DNA from: Streptomyces sp. MMG1121 | Lineage (GTDB): Bacteria; Actinomycetota; Actinomycetes; Streptomycetales; Streptomycetaceae | Assembly (NCBI RefSeq): GCF_001280015.1 | Contig: NZ_LGDV01000191.1 | Span: forward strand, 1 to 46,428 | Reading direction: 5' to 3' | DNA length: 46,428 bases | Shown: positions 6,754 to 14,780 of the stretch, piece by piece | Layout: every line of letters starts with the position of its first letter | Position numbering within the stretch: position 1 is the first letter of the stretch | Position numbers and translations under genes: made by a program | The notes under the pieces: model-generated | Seen by the model: the letters and a program-made list of their open reading frames with translations, nothing else | Databases searched by the model: none | What the model was told of the DNA's origin: nothing

Positions 6754-8283
6754 CTAAGCGGCTCGGTCCCAGATGTCTGCACCGGTAATGCGGACTCGTT
6801 CCTTGGTGTTTGCCGGGAAGAGCGTCACGCGCACGTTAAAGCCGCTAAGAAGCTCGCGACGGGCCGCGTCGTCGTGGGCGGCGTGCCATTCATCTGCCAC
6901 GGACTTTCCTGTGGGCACCATCCGCATTCCGGCGGGACGCTCCGGCAACTTCTTGAGTTCAGCGATTTCGCGACCCATGCGGGCGTACTCACGGCGGTAC
7001 CATTCGGCGTCGTCCTCGGAGTCGTAGAGACCTGCTGAACGGTCGTCCCGAAGGCGCTTTCGGTCTGCCTCCAACTCGGCGATACGTGCGGCATACCCAG
7101 TTCCCGGGTCGTACTGGCGCTTCATGAGCTGACCGTTTCCGTATTTCCCTAGGAACCATTCAGTGACGATCTTGTTTAGCTTGGGAACGGACATGTTGGG
7201 TGCCGGGGAACAGTCCTTCGATACGATCACGCCGAGTACGCGCCCATCGCAACCGTAAGAATTGTTCTGGCCCTTGCGACCGTAGATGTAAAGTGAGCGA
7301 CCGCAATTTCCACAGTAGGCACGCCCCGAGAGAAGGTATGTCGACTTCGGGGCTCGGCGCTGTGCTTCGCTTACCTTTCGCTTCGGGGCTGTCTTCTGGA
7401 TCAGAGCATCCCGAGTAGCGCGATCCCACAAGGGCGGGGCAAGGCGGCGCGGGTGCCCGTCCGGCCCGATAACCGGGCGGCTGTTGTGCATCAGGTAACC
7501 CAAAGATCCTTCGCTGATGAGAAGCCTCTTTAGGGTCTTAGCGTTCCAGCGGAATCCCTTGGGCTCCCGGCCGCTCAGAACAGCGCGGTAGTCCTCCGGC
7601 GTTGGTACGCCTTCCCGGCTGAGGCGTGCAGCCTCGGTGTGTACGGTGATCTCTCCCGTCTCGTCGGCAAGGATGCGCTCTGCGACGGTGCGCAGAATCA
7701 CAGCCGGCACAGGGTCAACCTCGACGCGATCGACCTTTCCGTTAGGGGTGAGTCGCACATAGCGGTAGCCGTATTGGTTCTTCTGCTTCGGCTTCCCGTT
7801 TGTACGAGCCCGTACCGTTTCTTCCCGGTTGCGCTTTTGGATCGCCCTCAACTCCATTTGCGCGCCGAAGGATTCCATGGAAAGGCGCATCTCGTCGTTG
7901 GGGTCGTCCAGGTTCCACGGTCCGTCATGCCCGTACGTCACCAGTAGGCGGCCGGACTCGTGGATCGTGTACGCGGTGTTCAACACGTCACGCTGGTTCC
8001 GGCCGATCCGGTCGACGGCGGCGCCCACGATCCCTGAGTACGGACCTGCCTCGTTCCTCAGCCACGGGCCAAGTCCCGGCCGCGTGAGAGGGTCTGTGGC
8101 GCCTGAGACCTCCCAGTCATCGGCCCACGCGATGATGTGGCCACCTACGGATTCAGCGGCGCTGAGGACCTGGTCTAGCTGCTTCTCGGGGCTGTTGCTC
8201 GCGTCCTTCATGCGCGAGAGGCGCCGGACGCCTACCAGGCACCTTCCGCATCCGTCGTAGTCGGTAGTGATCACCTGGTCCAT
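6754..8283 (-). CDS. Large serine integrase
   Basis: The product is 509 aa from the ATG at 8283, supported by GGAGAG at 8292-8297 on the minus strand; an ATG at 8310 has no such site. The resolvase domain (about 12-165) has the actinobacterial form VRRLSRMKDASNSPEKQ with catalytic Ser23, and the active-site arginines in DRIGRNQRD. The recombinase domain follows, then a zinc ribbon (CGNCG, later CDG and DCSP) at about 300-350 and a coiled coil at about 375-440. Enzymes of this class join attP and attB without host factors and need a directionality factor for excision. It replaces the tyrosine integrase usual in pSAM2-like elements. The start lies within about 40 bases of the junction with chromosomal DNA. 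Confidence 0.93.
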   Translation of the reverse strand: MDQVITTDYDGCGRCLVGVRRLSRMKDASNSPEKQLDQVLSAAESVGGHIIAWADDWEVSGATDPLTRPGLGPWLRNEAGPYSGIVGAAVDRIGRNQRDVLNTAYTIHESGRLLVTYGHDGPWNLDDPNDEMRLSMESFGAQMELRAIQKRNREETVRARTNGKPKQKNQYGYRYVRLTPNGKVDRVEVDPVPAVILRTVAERILADETGEITVHTEAARLSREGVPTPEDYRAVLSGREPKGFRWNAKTLKRLLISEGSLGYLMHNSRPVIGPDGHPRRLAPPLWDRATRDALIQKTAPKRKVSEAQRRAPKSTYLLSGRAYCGNCGRSLYIYGRKGQNNSYGCDGRVLGVIVSKDCSPAPNMSVPKLNKIVTEWFLGKYGNGQLMKRQYDPGTGYAARIAELEADRKRLRDDRSAGLYDSEDDAEWYRREYARMGREIAELKKLPERPAGMRMVPTGKSVADEWHAAHDDAARRELLSGFNVRVTLFPANTKERVRITGADIWDRAA

Positions 8284-8310
8284 GATGTCCGCTCTCCGAT
8301 CCGCACGCAT

Positions 8311-8330
8311 GTGCGTTTAGGGAGCGCTCC
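8311..8330. other. Probable right attachment-site junction (attL/attR)
   Basis: The integrase gene begins at 8283, and the methyltransferase remnant becomes readable from 8321; its frame is closed by TAG at 8318-8320, so the junction lies near here. The palindrome GGAGCGCTCC occupies 8321-8330. Serine integrase sites have imperfect dyads around a central dinucleotide. The exact crossover cannot be fixed without the other end of the element. Confidence 0.6.
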
Positions 8331-8734
8331 TGACCGCCACGGCCCTGCACTGGCTGCACAGCGAACCCCTCGCGGCCCTCTACGGTCGGATGGCGGAGCT
8401 GGTCCGCGACGGCGGTGTCTTCATGAACGCGGACCACATGATCGACGAGAGCACGCCGCGGATCAACGAGGCCGAGCGCGCCCAGCGGCACGTCCGGATG
8501 GATCAGGCCAAGCGGGCCGGCGCCGTGGACTGGGCCGAGTGGTGGCAGCTCGCGGCGCAGGACCCGGTCCTCGCCGGGCCCACCGCCCGCCGTTTCGAGA
8601 TCTACGGTGAGCACGCGGACGGGGACGTGCCCTCGGCCGCCTGGCACGCGCGCGTGCTGCGCGAGAAGGGCTTCGGCGAGGCCCGGCCGGTGTGGTGCTC
8701 GCCGTCGGACACGTTGCTGCTGGCACTGAAGTGA
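8321..8734 (+). pseudogene. 3' remnant of a SAM-dependent methyltransferase gene
   Basis: The reading frame from 8321 gives LLTATALHWL, then LYGRMAELVRDGGVFMNADH, and ends at the TGA at 8732-8734. This is the C-terminal half of a class I methyltransferase: strand 4 with ALHW, the helix before strand 5, and the VFMNADH strand. The N-terminal half with the SAM-binding glycine motif is missing, and the frame is closed just upstream by TAG. The serine-integrase element adjoins exactly this point, so insertion into the gene is the simplest cause; the 5' half should lie beyond the other end of the element. An internal ATG at 8390 could start a 114-aa peptide, which would lack the cofactor site. Confidence 0.8.
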
Positions 8735-8749
8735 GCCGGCCATGAGCGC

Positions 8750-8784
8750 CAAGGGGCGGTACGGGAAGCCCGTACCGCCCCTTG
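8750..8784. terminator. Terminator between methyltransferase remnant and ABC operon
   Basis: The 16-base arms 8750-8765 and 8769-8784 pair perfectly around a 3-base AAG loop. The hairpin lies between the plus-strand remnant (stop 8734) and the minus-strand transporter operon (stop 8797), and probably serves both directions. Confidence 0.85.
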
Positions 8785-8796
8785 CGCAGTGGCGTG

Positions 8797-9606
8797 TCAG
8801 AGAACCTTGGACAGGAACGACTGCGTCCGCTCGTGCTGCGGGTTCGTCAGGACCTCGCGCGGATGGCCGGATTCGACCACCACGCCCTCGTCCATGAACA
8901 CCAGGCTGTCGCCCACCTCGCGGGCGAAGCCCATCTCGTGGGTGACGACGACCATCGTCATGCCGGACTCGGCGAGGTCGCGCATGACGTCGAGGACGTC
9001 ACCGACCAGCTCCGGGTCCAGGGCCGAGGTCGGCTCGTCGAACAGCATCAGCTTCGGGTCCATCGCGAGGGCCCGGGCGATCGCCACGCGCTGCTGCTGG
9101 CCGCCGGAGAGCTGCGAGGGGTAGTGCCCGGCCCGGTCGCCCAGGCCCACGCGCTCCAGCAGCTGCACGGCCCGCTCCTTGGCCTGCGCCTTGCCGGTCC
9201 CCTTGACCTGGACCGGCGCCTCCATGACGTTCTCCATGGCCGTCATGTGCGGGAACAGGTTGAAGCGCTGGAAGACCATGCCGATGTCCCGGCGTTTCAT
9301 GGCGACCTCGCGGTCGCGCAGCTCGTACAGCTTGTCGCCCTGCTGGCGGTAGCCGACCAGCTCGCCGTCGACGTACAGCCGTCCGGCGTTGATCTTCTCC
9401 AGGTGGTTGATGCACCTGAGGAACGTGCTCTTGCCGGAGCCGGAGGGGCCGATGAGGCAGAAGACCTCGCCCGGCTTCACCTCCAGGTCGATGCCCTTGA
9501 GCACCTCGACATGGCCGAAGGACTTGTGGACGCCCTGCGCCTTGACCATGGGGACGGTGCCCTTCGCGGGGGCGGCGTCCTCGGGCTTGCTCAGCTTGTC
9601 GGTCAT
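8797..9606 (-). CDS. Polar amino-acid ABC transporter ATPase
   Basis: The product is 269 aa from the ATG at 9606, which overlaps the permease stop as ATGA; an upstream extension to 9660 would run into the permease gene. It powers amino-acid import at the inner face of the membrane. Walker [10 protein letters not shown], the Q-loop region, signature LSGGQQQR, Walker [15 protein letters not shown] and the switch histidine (VVTHEM) are all present. The fold matches the GlnQ/HisP/GluA family. About 35 N-terminal residues before the first strand are Pro/Ala-rich. It is the last gene of a three-gene operon with permease 9603-10535 and binding protein 10572-11531. Substrate is probably glutamate or a related polar amino acid; specificity cannot be read from the ATPase. 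Confidence 0.93.
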   Translation of the reverse strand: MTDKLSKPEDAAPAKGTVPMVKAQGVHKSFGHVEVLKGIDLEVKPGEVFCLIGPSGSGKSTFLRCINHLEKINAGRLYVDGELVGYRQQGDKLYELRDREVAMKRRDIGMVFQRFNLFPHMTAMENVMEAPVQVKGTGKAQAKERAVQLLERVGLGDRAGHYPSQLSGGQQQRVAIARALAMDPKLMLFDEPTSALDPELVGDVLDVMRDLAESGMTMVVVTHEMGFAREVGDSLVFMDEGVVVESGHPREVLTNPQHERTQSFLSKVL

Positions 9607-10535
9607 GCCGCGACCTTCCTGCTCGAGAAGGTCGTCAGGTGCGACCTGACCTTCTGCCACGGGGTGGGCGGGAGGCTGCGGCTGGAGCCGCGGGCGTAGT
9701 ACCGCTCGATGTAGTACTGGCCGACGCTCAGGACGGACGTCATGATCAGGTACCAGGCCGCGGCGAGGAAGTACATCTCCACCGGGGCGCCGGAGTTCTG
9801 GCCGATGTCCTGGGCGTAGCGGAACAGCTCGGGATACTGGACGGCCGCCACGAGCGAGGTCGTCTTCAGCATGTTGATGACCTCGTTGCCCGTCGGCGGC
9901 ACGATCACGCGCATCGCCTGCGGGATGATCACCCGGCGCAGGGTCTTGGCGTGGCTCATGCCCAGCGCGTGGGCCGCCTCGGTCTGGCCCTCGTCCACCG
10001 CGAGCAGGCCCGCCCGGCAGATCTCGGCCATGTACGCCGCCTCGTTCAGGCCCAGGCCGAGCAACGCCGTCAGCAGCGGCGTCATGAAGTTCGACCAGTA
10101 GTCCTTGTAGAACGGCATCAGGTTGATGTACTCGAAGACCAGGCCCAGGTTGAACCAGAGGAACAGCTGGACCAGGACCGGGGTGCCGCGGAAGAACCAG
10201 ATGTAGAACCAGGCGATCGAGGAGGTCACCGGGTTCTTCGACAGTCGCATCACCGCGAGGACGATGCCGCCGACGATGCCGATCAGCATCGACAGGACCG
10301 TCAGCAGGAGGGTCTTGCTGACGCCGGTCATGATCCGGTGGTCGAAGAAGTACTCCGGCACCGCGTGCCAGTTGATCTTGCCTTGGCCGAACGCGTAGAT
10401 GATCGCGACGAGGATCGCGATGGCTATGACGGCGGTGACGTAGCGTCCGTAGTGGCGGACCGGGATGGCCTTGATGGCCTCCGGGCCGGCGGTGGCGGCG
10501 CCCGGCCCTCCGGCCGTCTTCTCTGTGTCAGTCAC
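9603..10535 (-). CDS. Polar amino-acid ABC transporter permease
   Basis: This 310-aa membrane protein has about five to six hydrophobic helices, starting near residue 30 ([19 protein letters not shown]). It carries the HisM/GlnP-type signature [13 protein letters not shown] and the EAA loop ([22 protein letters not shown]) that docks on the ATPase. Only one permease gene is present, so it probably forms a homodimer, unlike GluC/GluD pairs. It lies 36 bases after the binding-protein gene and overlaps the ATPase gene by 4 bases. The N-terminal 25 residues are cytoplasmic and Gly/Ala-rich. The role is passage of a polar amino acid through the membrane. Confidence 0.93.
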   Translation of the reverse strand: MTDTEKTAGGPGAATAGPEAIKAIPVRHYGRYVTAVIAIAILVAIIYAFGQGKINWHAVPEYFFDHRIMTGVSKTLLLTVLSMLIGIVGGIVLAVMRLSKNPVTSSIAWFYIWFFRGTPVLVQLFLWFNLGLVFEYINLMPFYKDYWSNFMTPLLTALLGLGLNEAAYMAEICRAGLLAVDEGQTEAAHALGMSHAKTLRRVIIPQAMRVIVPPTGNEVINMLKTTSLVAAVQYPELFRYAQDIGQNSGAPVEMYFLAAAWYLIMTSVLSVGQYYIERYYARGSSRSLPPTPWQKVRSHLTTFSSRKVAA

Positions 10536-10571
10536 GGGTGTTGCCTCTCAGTGGCCGCTTGCTCGTGCGGG

Positions 10572-11531
10572 TCACTTGCCGCCGTTGACGACGGACTGCT
10601 TGACGGCGCCGTCCTGGGCGCCCCACTTCTCGAGGATCTTCGCGTACTCGCCGTTCTTGATGATCGCGTCCATCGCGGCCTGGAGCGCGTCACGCAGCTG
10701 GGTGGCGTTCTTGGCGACGGCGATGCCGTACGGGGCCGCCTCGACCTGCTGGCCGACGGTCTCGAAGTCCTTGCCGCCGCCGGAGGTCTTCACCGCGTAC
10801 GCGGCCACCGGGAAGTCGGAGGAGGCGGCGTCCACACCGCCCGAACGCAGCCGGGTCTGGGACTGCTGGTCGTCGTCGAACGGCTCGATCGTGAGCTTCT
10901 TTCCGCCCGGACACTTCTTGGCCTCCTGCTTGGCCAGGTCCTCCGAAACGGTGCCGCGCTCGACGGCTATCTTCTTGCCGCACAGGTCCGCCCAGCCGTT
11001 GATGCCCTGGGTGTCGCCCTTGCGCGTGTAGATCGAGACGCCGGCGGTCAGGTAGTCGACGAAGTCCACGCCCTCGCCGACCTTCTTGCCGGTGTCGGGG
11101 TCGACGCCCTGCTGGCGGTTCTTGTTGTCCGTCATCGCGGACATCGCTATGTCGTAGCGGCCCGAGCGCAGACCGGTGAGCAGTCCGTCGAAGGTGCCGT
11201 TCTCGAAGGTCAGCTTCACGCCGAGCTGCTTGCCCATGGCCGCCGCGAGGTCGGGGTCGAGGCCGGCGACGTTGCCGGAGGAGTCCTTGAACTCCACGGG
11301 GGCGTACGCGATGTCCGAGCCCACCTTGATCTCGCCCTTGCTCCGGATCTCGGCCGGGAGCTTGCCGGCGAGCGGGGCACTGCCGGCGGACGAGCTGCCC
11401 GAGCCCTTGCTCTTGTCCTTGGTCTGGTCACCGCAGCCGGTGAGCAGCAGGGCGCCGGCGACCGCGATCGCACCCACCGCGGCCAGACGGGAGTGCGCGG
11501 CGGTCGTACGGCGGGTGGAGCTTGCGGTCAT
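10572..11531 (-). CDS. Amino-acid-binding lipoprotein of the ABC transporter
   Basis: The product is 319 aa from the ATG at 11531, preceded by GGAGGAA; the frame is open to 11642 but that part lacks coding character. The signal peptide ends in the lipobox LLTGC with C33 as the lipidated residue, followed by a Lys/Ser/Gly linker. The rest is a type II periplasmic binding protein (SBP_bac_3): GSDIAYAPVEFKD near the start, then MSAMTDNKNRQQGVDFVDY-like lobes (in this protein a DPDTGK insertion separates them). It captures the substrate outside the membrane and delivers it to the permease. The family covers glutamate, glutamine and basic amino acids. Being first gene of the operon fits the high level needed for binding proteins. 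Confidence 0.92.
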   Translation of the reverse strand: MTASSTRRTTAAHSRLAAVGAIAVAGALLLTGCGDQTKDKSKGSGSSSAGSAPLAGKLPAEIRSKGEIKVGSDIAYAPVEFKDSSGNVAGLDPDLAAAMGKQLGVKLTFENGTFDGLLTGLRSGRYDIAMSAMTDNKNRQQGVDPDTGKKVGEGVDFVDYLTAGVSIYTRKGDTQGINGWADLCGKKIAVERGTVSEDLAKQEAKKCPGGKKLTIEPFDDDQQSQTRLRSGGVDAASSDFPVAAYAVKTSGGGKDFETVGQQVEAAPYGIAVAKNATQLRDALQAAMDAIIKNGEYAKILEKWGAQDGAVKQSVVNGGK

Positions 11532-12089
11532 CGTTGTTCCTCCGGCGGATGGGAAGAGGTGCCGATGGGTCGACGGAAACACACACCTTCGGGTGTCGCG
11601 ACCTCGTGGGTTTACGGCATCTTGCCATTCGGACTGCGGCATTCAGGGCTGTGACTATGTCAAAATCGCATAACGGGTGACCCCCCGAACCGCATCAGGT
11701 CGGTACAACAACGGTCCTTGGCCACCGAACCATCTGCGGGAATCCAGCATTCCGGCCGGAGAATCTTCGGCGCATCTCACGATGTGGTCAGCGCATCTGT
11801 CCGCCTGCCAGCGCTTTCGTGCGCCGCGCACGGACGTCAGCCGCGTGTCATCTTCAAGCGGTTCTCTGGTTGCCAGATGTGACCTTGCACCTAATGGACT
11901 CGTCGTGGGCGCCGTCCGTCCGGTAAGAAGGTTCTTTACACCCCTCATCCGGGGCTCAGGGCGCGTGTGCGGCGCGCCCGTCGCGTATGTGCTCGTACGT
12001 ATCACCAATCGGGCCGTACGCGGTGCCCGCCCACCCCTCACCAGGAGTGGTCGACCCTCAAACCATGCATACCTAAGGGGTAAGACAAA
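11532..12089. other. Divergent intergenic region, transporter operon versus malic enzyme
   Basis: No gene is visible in these 558 bases. A perfect TTGACA lies on the minus strand at 11658-11663, about 125 bases before the binding-protein start, but I see no convincing -10 at the usual spacing. A small hairpin, ACACC-TTCG-GGTGT (11583-11596), lies in the likely transporter leader. AAGGGG at about 12075-12080 is the ribosome site of the malic enzyme. The length suggests promoters for both directions. Confidence 0.5.
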
Positions 12090-13313
12090 GTGGCAGCGGA
12101 GATCGTCAATCCTCGCAGCGACAGCAAAACGGATCAGGACAGCGGGGCCGAGCCCCTCGATTCCTTCGATCCGGTGTTCGCGCTGCACCGCGGCGGCAAG
12201 ATGGCCGTGCAGGCCACCGTGCCGGTCCGTGACAAGGACGACCTTTCCCTCGCGTACACGCCCGGCGTCGCGCGCGTGTGCACCGCGATCGCGGAGCAGC
12301 CGGAACTGGTCAACGACTACACGTGGAAGTCCAACGTGGTCGCCGTCGTGACCGACGGCACGGCCGTGCTCGGACTCGGGGACATCGGTCCCCAGGCCTC
12401 CCTCCCCGTGATGGAGGGCAAGGCGATCCTGTTCAAGCAGTTCGGCGGGGTCGACGCGGTCCCGATCGCGCTCGACTGCACCGACGTGGACGACATCGTC
12501 GAGACCGTGGTCCGGCTCGCTCCCTCCTTCGGCGGAGTGAACCTGGAGGACATCTCGGCGCCCCGGTGCTTCGAGATCGAGCGCCGGCTGCAGGAGCGCC
12601 TCGACATCCCGGTCTTCCACGACGACCAGCACGGCACGGCCGTCGTGAGCCTCGCCGCGCTGCGGAACGCGGCGCGGCTGAGCGGGCGGGGGATCGGCGA
12701 CCTGCGGGCCGTCATCTCGGGCGCCGGCGCGGCCGGTGTCGCCATCGCCAAGATGCTGGTCGAGGCCGGCATCGGGGACGTGGCCGTGACGGACCGCAAG
12801 GGCGTCGTGTCCGCCGACCGGGAGGACCTGACCCCGGTCAAGCGCGAGCTGGCCGGCTTCACCAACAAGGCGGGCGTCACCGGCACGCTGGAGGACGCCC
12901 TCGCGGGCGCGGACGTCTTCATCGGCGTCTCCGGCGGTACGGTGCCCGAGGAGGCCGTGGCCTCCATGGCCGAGGGCGCCTTCGTGTTCGCGATGGCCAA
13001 CCCGAACCCCGAGGTGCACCCGGACGTCGCGCACAAGTACGCGGCGGTCGTCGCGACCGGGCGTTCGGACTTCCCGAACCAGATCAACAACGTGCTGGCC
13101 TTCCCCGGGATCTTCGCGGGCGCGCTTCAGGTGCGGGCCACTCGGATCACCGAGGGGATGAAGATCGCCGCCGCGGAGGCGCTGGCCGCCGTCGTGGGCG
13201 ACGACCTCGCCGCCGACTACGTGATCCCGTCGCCGTTCGACGAGCGGGTCGCCCCGGCCGTGACCGCGGCGGTTGCGGCTGCCGCTCGGGCCGAAGGGGT
13301 CGCACGCCTCTAG
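12090..13313 (+). CDS. Malic enzyme, probably NADP-dependent
   Basis: This 407-aa protein starts at a GTG with AAGGGG upstream. It decarboxylates malate to pyruvate with reduction of NAD(P), linking the TCA cycle to pyruvate and reducing power. Seen are the catalytic LAYTPGVARVC segment, the metal-site FHDDQHGTA, the Rossmann loop SGAGAAGVAIAKML, and the C-terminal NNVLAFPGIFAGAL. It has the short bacterial form, without the phosphotransacetylase domain of MaeB. S. coelicolor has two such enzymes; the one in this gene neighbourhood (SCO5261 in my memory) was reported to use NADP. The cofactor is therefore an inference from synteny, not from residues. It is monocistronic, with a hairpin terminator just after it. 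Confidence 0.9.
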   Translation: MAAEIVNPRSDSKTDQDSGAEPLDSFDPVFALHRGGKMAVQATVPVRDKDDLSLAYTPGVARVCTAIAEQPELVNDYTWKSNVVAVVTDGTAVLGLGDIGPQASLPVMEGKAILFKQFGGVDAVPIALDCTDVDDIVETVVRLAPSFGGVNLEDISAPRCFEIERRLQERLDIPVFHDDQHGTAVVSLAALRNAARLSGRGIGDLRAVISGAGAAGVAIAKMLVEAGIGDVAVTDRKGVVSADREDLTPVKRELAGFTNKAGVTGTLEDALAGADVFIGVSGGTVPEEAVASMAEGAFVFAMANPNPEVHPDVAHKYAAVVATGRSDFPNQINNVLAFPGIFAGALQVRATRITEGMKIAAAEALAAVVGDDLAADYVIPSPFDERVAPAVTAAVAAAARAEGVARL

Positions 13314-13330
13314 GTCGCACGCCTCCAGAT

Positions 13331-13364
13331 CGACTGGCCCCGCCTGCTGAGGCGGGGCCAGTCG
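13331..13364 (+). terminator. Terminator of the malic enzyme gene
   Basis: CGACTGGCCCCGCC (13331-13344) and its exact complement at 13351-13364 enclose a 6-base loop, TGCTGA. The hairpin starts 18 bases beyond the malic enzyme stop. Confidence 0.85.
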
Positions 13365-13474
13365 TGCGAGGGGGGCTCCGCGGCGTCGGCGCGCGGCCTG
13401 CGCCGCACGGGTGCCGGTGCGCAAGAGGGCATGTGTCACAGGGGTGCGTGGTTCCCTCGGCTGATCCACGCCCC

Positions 13475-13480
13475 TATCGT
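13475..13480 (+). promoter_or_regulatory. Candidate -10 box of a leaderless promoter
   Basis: TATCGT ends 7 bases before the ATG at 13488, and no Shine-Dalgarno lies between. This is the spacing expected when transcription starts at the A of the start codon. A weak TTCCCT lies 17 bases upstream at 13452-13457. Confidence 0.4.
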
Positions 13481-13487
13481 CGGGCCC

Positions 13488-14453
13488 ATGTTCGCTGTCT
13501 ACGCCGCCCGAATCGACCGCGACCAGCCGCTCACCGGCCTTGAGTTGGGGGAGCGCCCGGCTCCCGAGGCCCGGCCCGGCTGGAGCACGATCGATGTGCG
13601 CGCCGCCTCCCTCAACCATCACGACCTCTGGTCCCTGCGCGGCGTCGGCCTCCCGGAGGGCCGGCTGCCGATGATCCTCGGCTGTGACGCCGCCGGGGTC
13701 GACGCGGACGGCAACGAGGTCGTCCTGCACTCCGTCATCGGCCAGACCGGCCATGGCGTCGGCCCGGACGAGCCGCGCTCCATCCTCACCGAGCGCTACC
13801 AGGGCACGTTCGCCGAGCAGGTCGCCGTGCCGACCTGGAACGTCCTGCCCAAGCCCAAGGAGCTGTCCTTCGCCGAGGCCGCCTGTCTGCCGACCGCGTG
13901 GCTGACGGCCTACCGGATGCTGTTCACCAACGCCGGGGTACGACCCGGTGACTCGGTCCTCGTGCAGGGCGCGGGCGGCGGTGTCGCCACGGCCGCGATC
14001 GTGCTGGGCAAGGCGGCGGGTCTTCGGGTCTTCGCCACCAGCCGGGACGAGGCGAAGCGGAAGCGGGCCCTTGAGCTCGGCGCGGTGGAGGCGGTGGAGA
14101 CCGGGGCGCGGCTGCCGCAGCGGGTGGACGCCGTCATCGAGACCGTGGGCGCGGCCACCTGGTCCCACTCGGTGAAGTCCCTGCGGCCCGGCGGGACGAT
14201 CGTCATCTCCGGGGCGACGAGCGGGGACCGGCCCTCGCACGCCGAGCTGACCCGGATCTTCTTCCTGGAGCTGAAGGTCGTCGGCTCGACCATGGGCACC
14301 AAGGACGAGCTGGAGGATCTGCTGTCCTTCTGCGCCGCCACGGGCGTACGGCCCGTCATCGACGAGGAGCTGCCGCTGGACCGGGCCCGCGAGGGCTTCG
14401 AGCGGCTCGCGTCCGGAGAGCAGTTCGGGAAGATCGTGCTCACCAACTCCTGA
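13488..14453 (+). CDS. Zinc-type alcohol dehydrogenase/quinone oxidoreductase (MDR family)
   Basis: The product is 321 aa from the ATG at 13488. It is a medium-chain dehydrogenase/reductase. The N-terminal GroES-like domain has SLNHHDLWSLRG and ILGCDAAG; the Rossmann domain has VQGAGGGVATAAIVLGKAAG at about 155-175. The structural zinc cysteine cluster is absent, so it belongs with the quinone-oxidoreductase-like branch that uses NADPH without zinc. The substrate is unknown. The frame opens at 13431, but that part has no coding character, and the start chosen matches family length. A U-rich terminator follows the gene. It is probably a single-gene unit. Confidence 0.85.
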   Translation: MFAVYAARIDRDQPLTGLELGERPAPEARPGWSTIDVRAASLNHHDLWSLRGVGLPEGRLPMILGCDAAGVDADGNEVVLHSVIGQTGHGVGPDEPRSILTERYQGTFAEQVAVPTWNVLPKPKELSFAEAACLPTAWLTAYRMLFTNAGVRPGDSVLVQGAGGGVATAAIVLGKAAGLRVFATSRDEAKRKRALELGAVEAVETGARLPQRVDAVIETVGAATWSHSVKSLRPGGTIVISGATSGDRPSHAELTRIFFLELKVVGSTMGTKDELEDLLSFCAATGVRPVIDEELPLDRAREGFERLASGEQFGKIVLTNS

Positions 14454-14477
14454 GGTTCATGGAGCGGTTGGGGCCAG

Positions 14478-14512
14478 AAGGCGGGTCCGGGGTGCTCCCG
14501 GCCCGCCTTTTT
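14478..14512 (+). terminator. Rho-independent terminator after the oxidoreductase
   Basis: AAGGCGGG (14478-14485) pairs with CCCGCCTT (14502-14509), and an inner 5-bp stem (CCGGG/CCCGG) closes a 5-base loop; a T at 14486 bulges. The hairpin runs into TTTTT at 14508-14512. Confidence 0.85.
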
Positions 14513-14523
14513 CCTGCCACGCA

Positions 14524-14568
14524 TGTCAACTTTGGTTGACGGGAGGCGGGTGTCAACGTAGGTTGACA
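14524..14568. promoter_or_regulatory. Tandem operators TGTCAAC-N4-GTTGACA
   Basis: TGTCAAC-TTTG-GTTGACG at 14524-14541 and TGTCAAC-GTAG-GTTGACA at 14551-14568 are two copies of one dyad with start-to-start spacing of 27 bases. The second is perfect; the first has one mismatch. The first overlaps the -35 and the second the -10 of the promoter below, so a bound protein would block transcription. The HTH protein at 14571 is the likely ligand. Confidence 0.75.
14536..14564 (+). promoter_or_regulatory. Leaderless promoter of the HTH-ClpN operon
   Basis: TTGACG (14536-14541), a 17-base spacer and TAGGTT (14559-14564) match the main Streptomyces promoter class. Six bases later comes the A of the ATG at 14571, so the transcript probably begins at the start codon. 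No ribosome site lies close to that ATG. Confidence 0.7.
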
Positions 14569-14570
14569 TC

Positions 14571-14780
14571 ATGACCGATGCAACCGATCTCGCCGAGCGT
14601 GCCGGCGACCGCGATCCGCGCGTCGGACTGCGGGCCGTGGCCGCGCTGCGCAGGCTGCTGGAGCAGCTGGAGGCGGTACAGGTGCGCAGTGCGCGCCATC
14701 AGGGCTGGTCGTGGCAGGAGATCGCCGCGGAGCTGGGTGTCAGCAGGCAGGCCGTGCACAAGAAGTACGGGAGGCAGTGA
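14571..14780 (+). CDS. Small helix-turn-helix regulator
   Basis: This 69-aa protein is almost entirely a helical bundle ending in an HTH: WSWQEIAAELGVSRQAVHKK at about 47-66. The preceding residues (about 15-42) form a helix that may dimerise. It has no effector or receptor domain. Its ATG appears to be the transcription start, and two dyads overlap the promoter, so autorepression is likely. The stop overlaps the ATG of the Clp N-domain gene by one base; the two are one transcript, and this protein probably sets the level of that one. In other actinobacteria, such small HTH genes next to Clp N-domain genes are common, as I recall, but not well characterised. Confidence 0.8.
   Translation: MTDATDLAERAGDRDPRVGLRAVAALRRLLEQLEAVQVRSARHQGWSWQEIAAELGVSRQAVHKKYGRQ

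Noticed and set aside
1..8330. tRNA gene as attachment site of the element
   Set aside because: No tRNA-like sequence is visible at the right end; the junction is with a protein-coding remnant.
9639..11654. A 671-codon open frame on the plus strand
   Set aside because: It mirrors the permease and binding-protein genes, which carry clear family motifs.
11658..11663. A perfect TTGACA on the minus strand upstream of the transporter operon
   Set aside because: No acceptable -10 lies 16-19 bases downstream, so it is not listed as a promoter.
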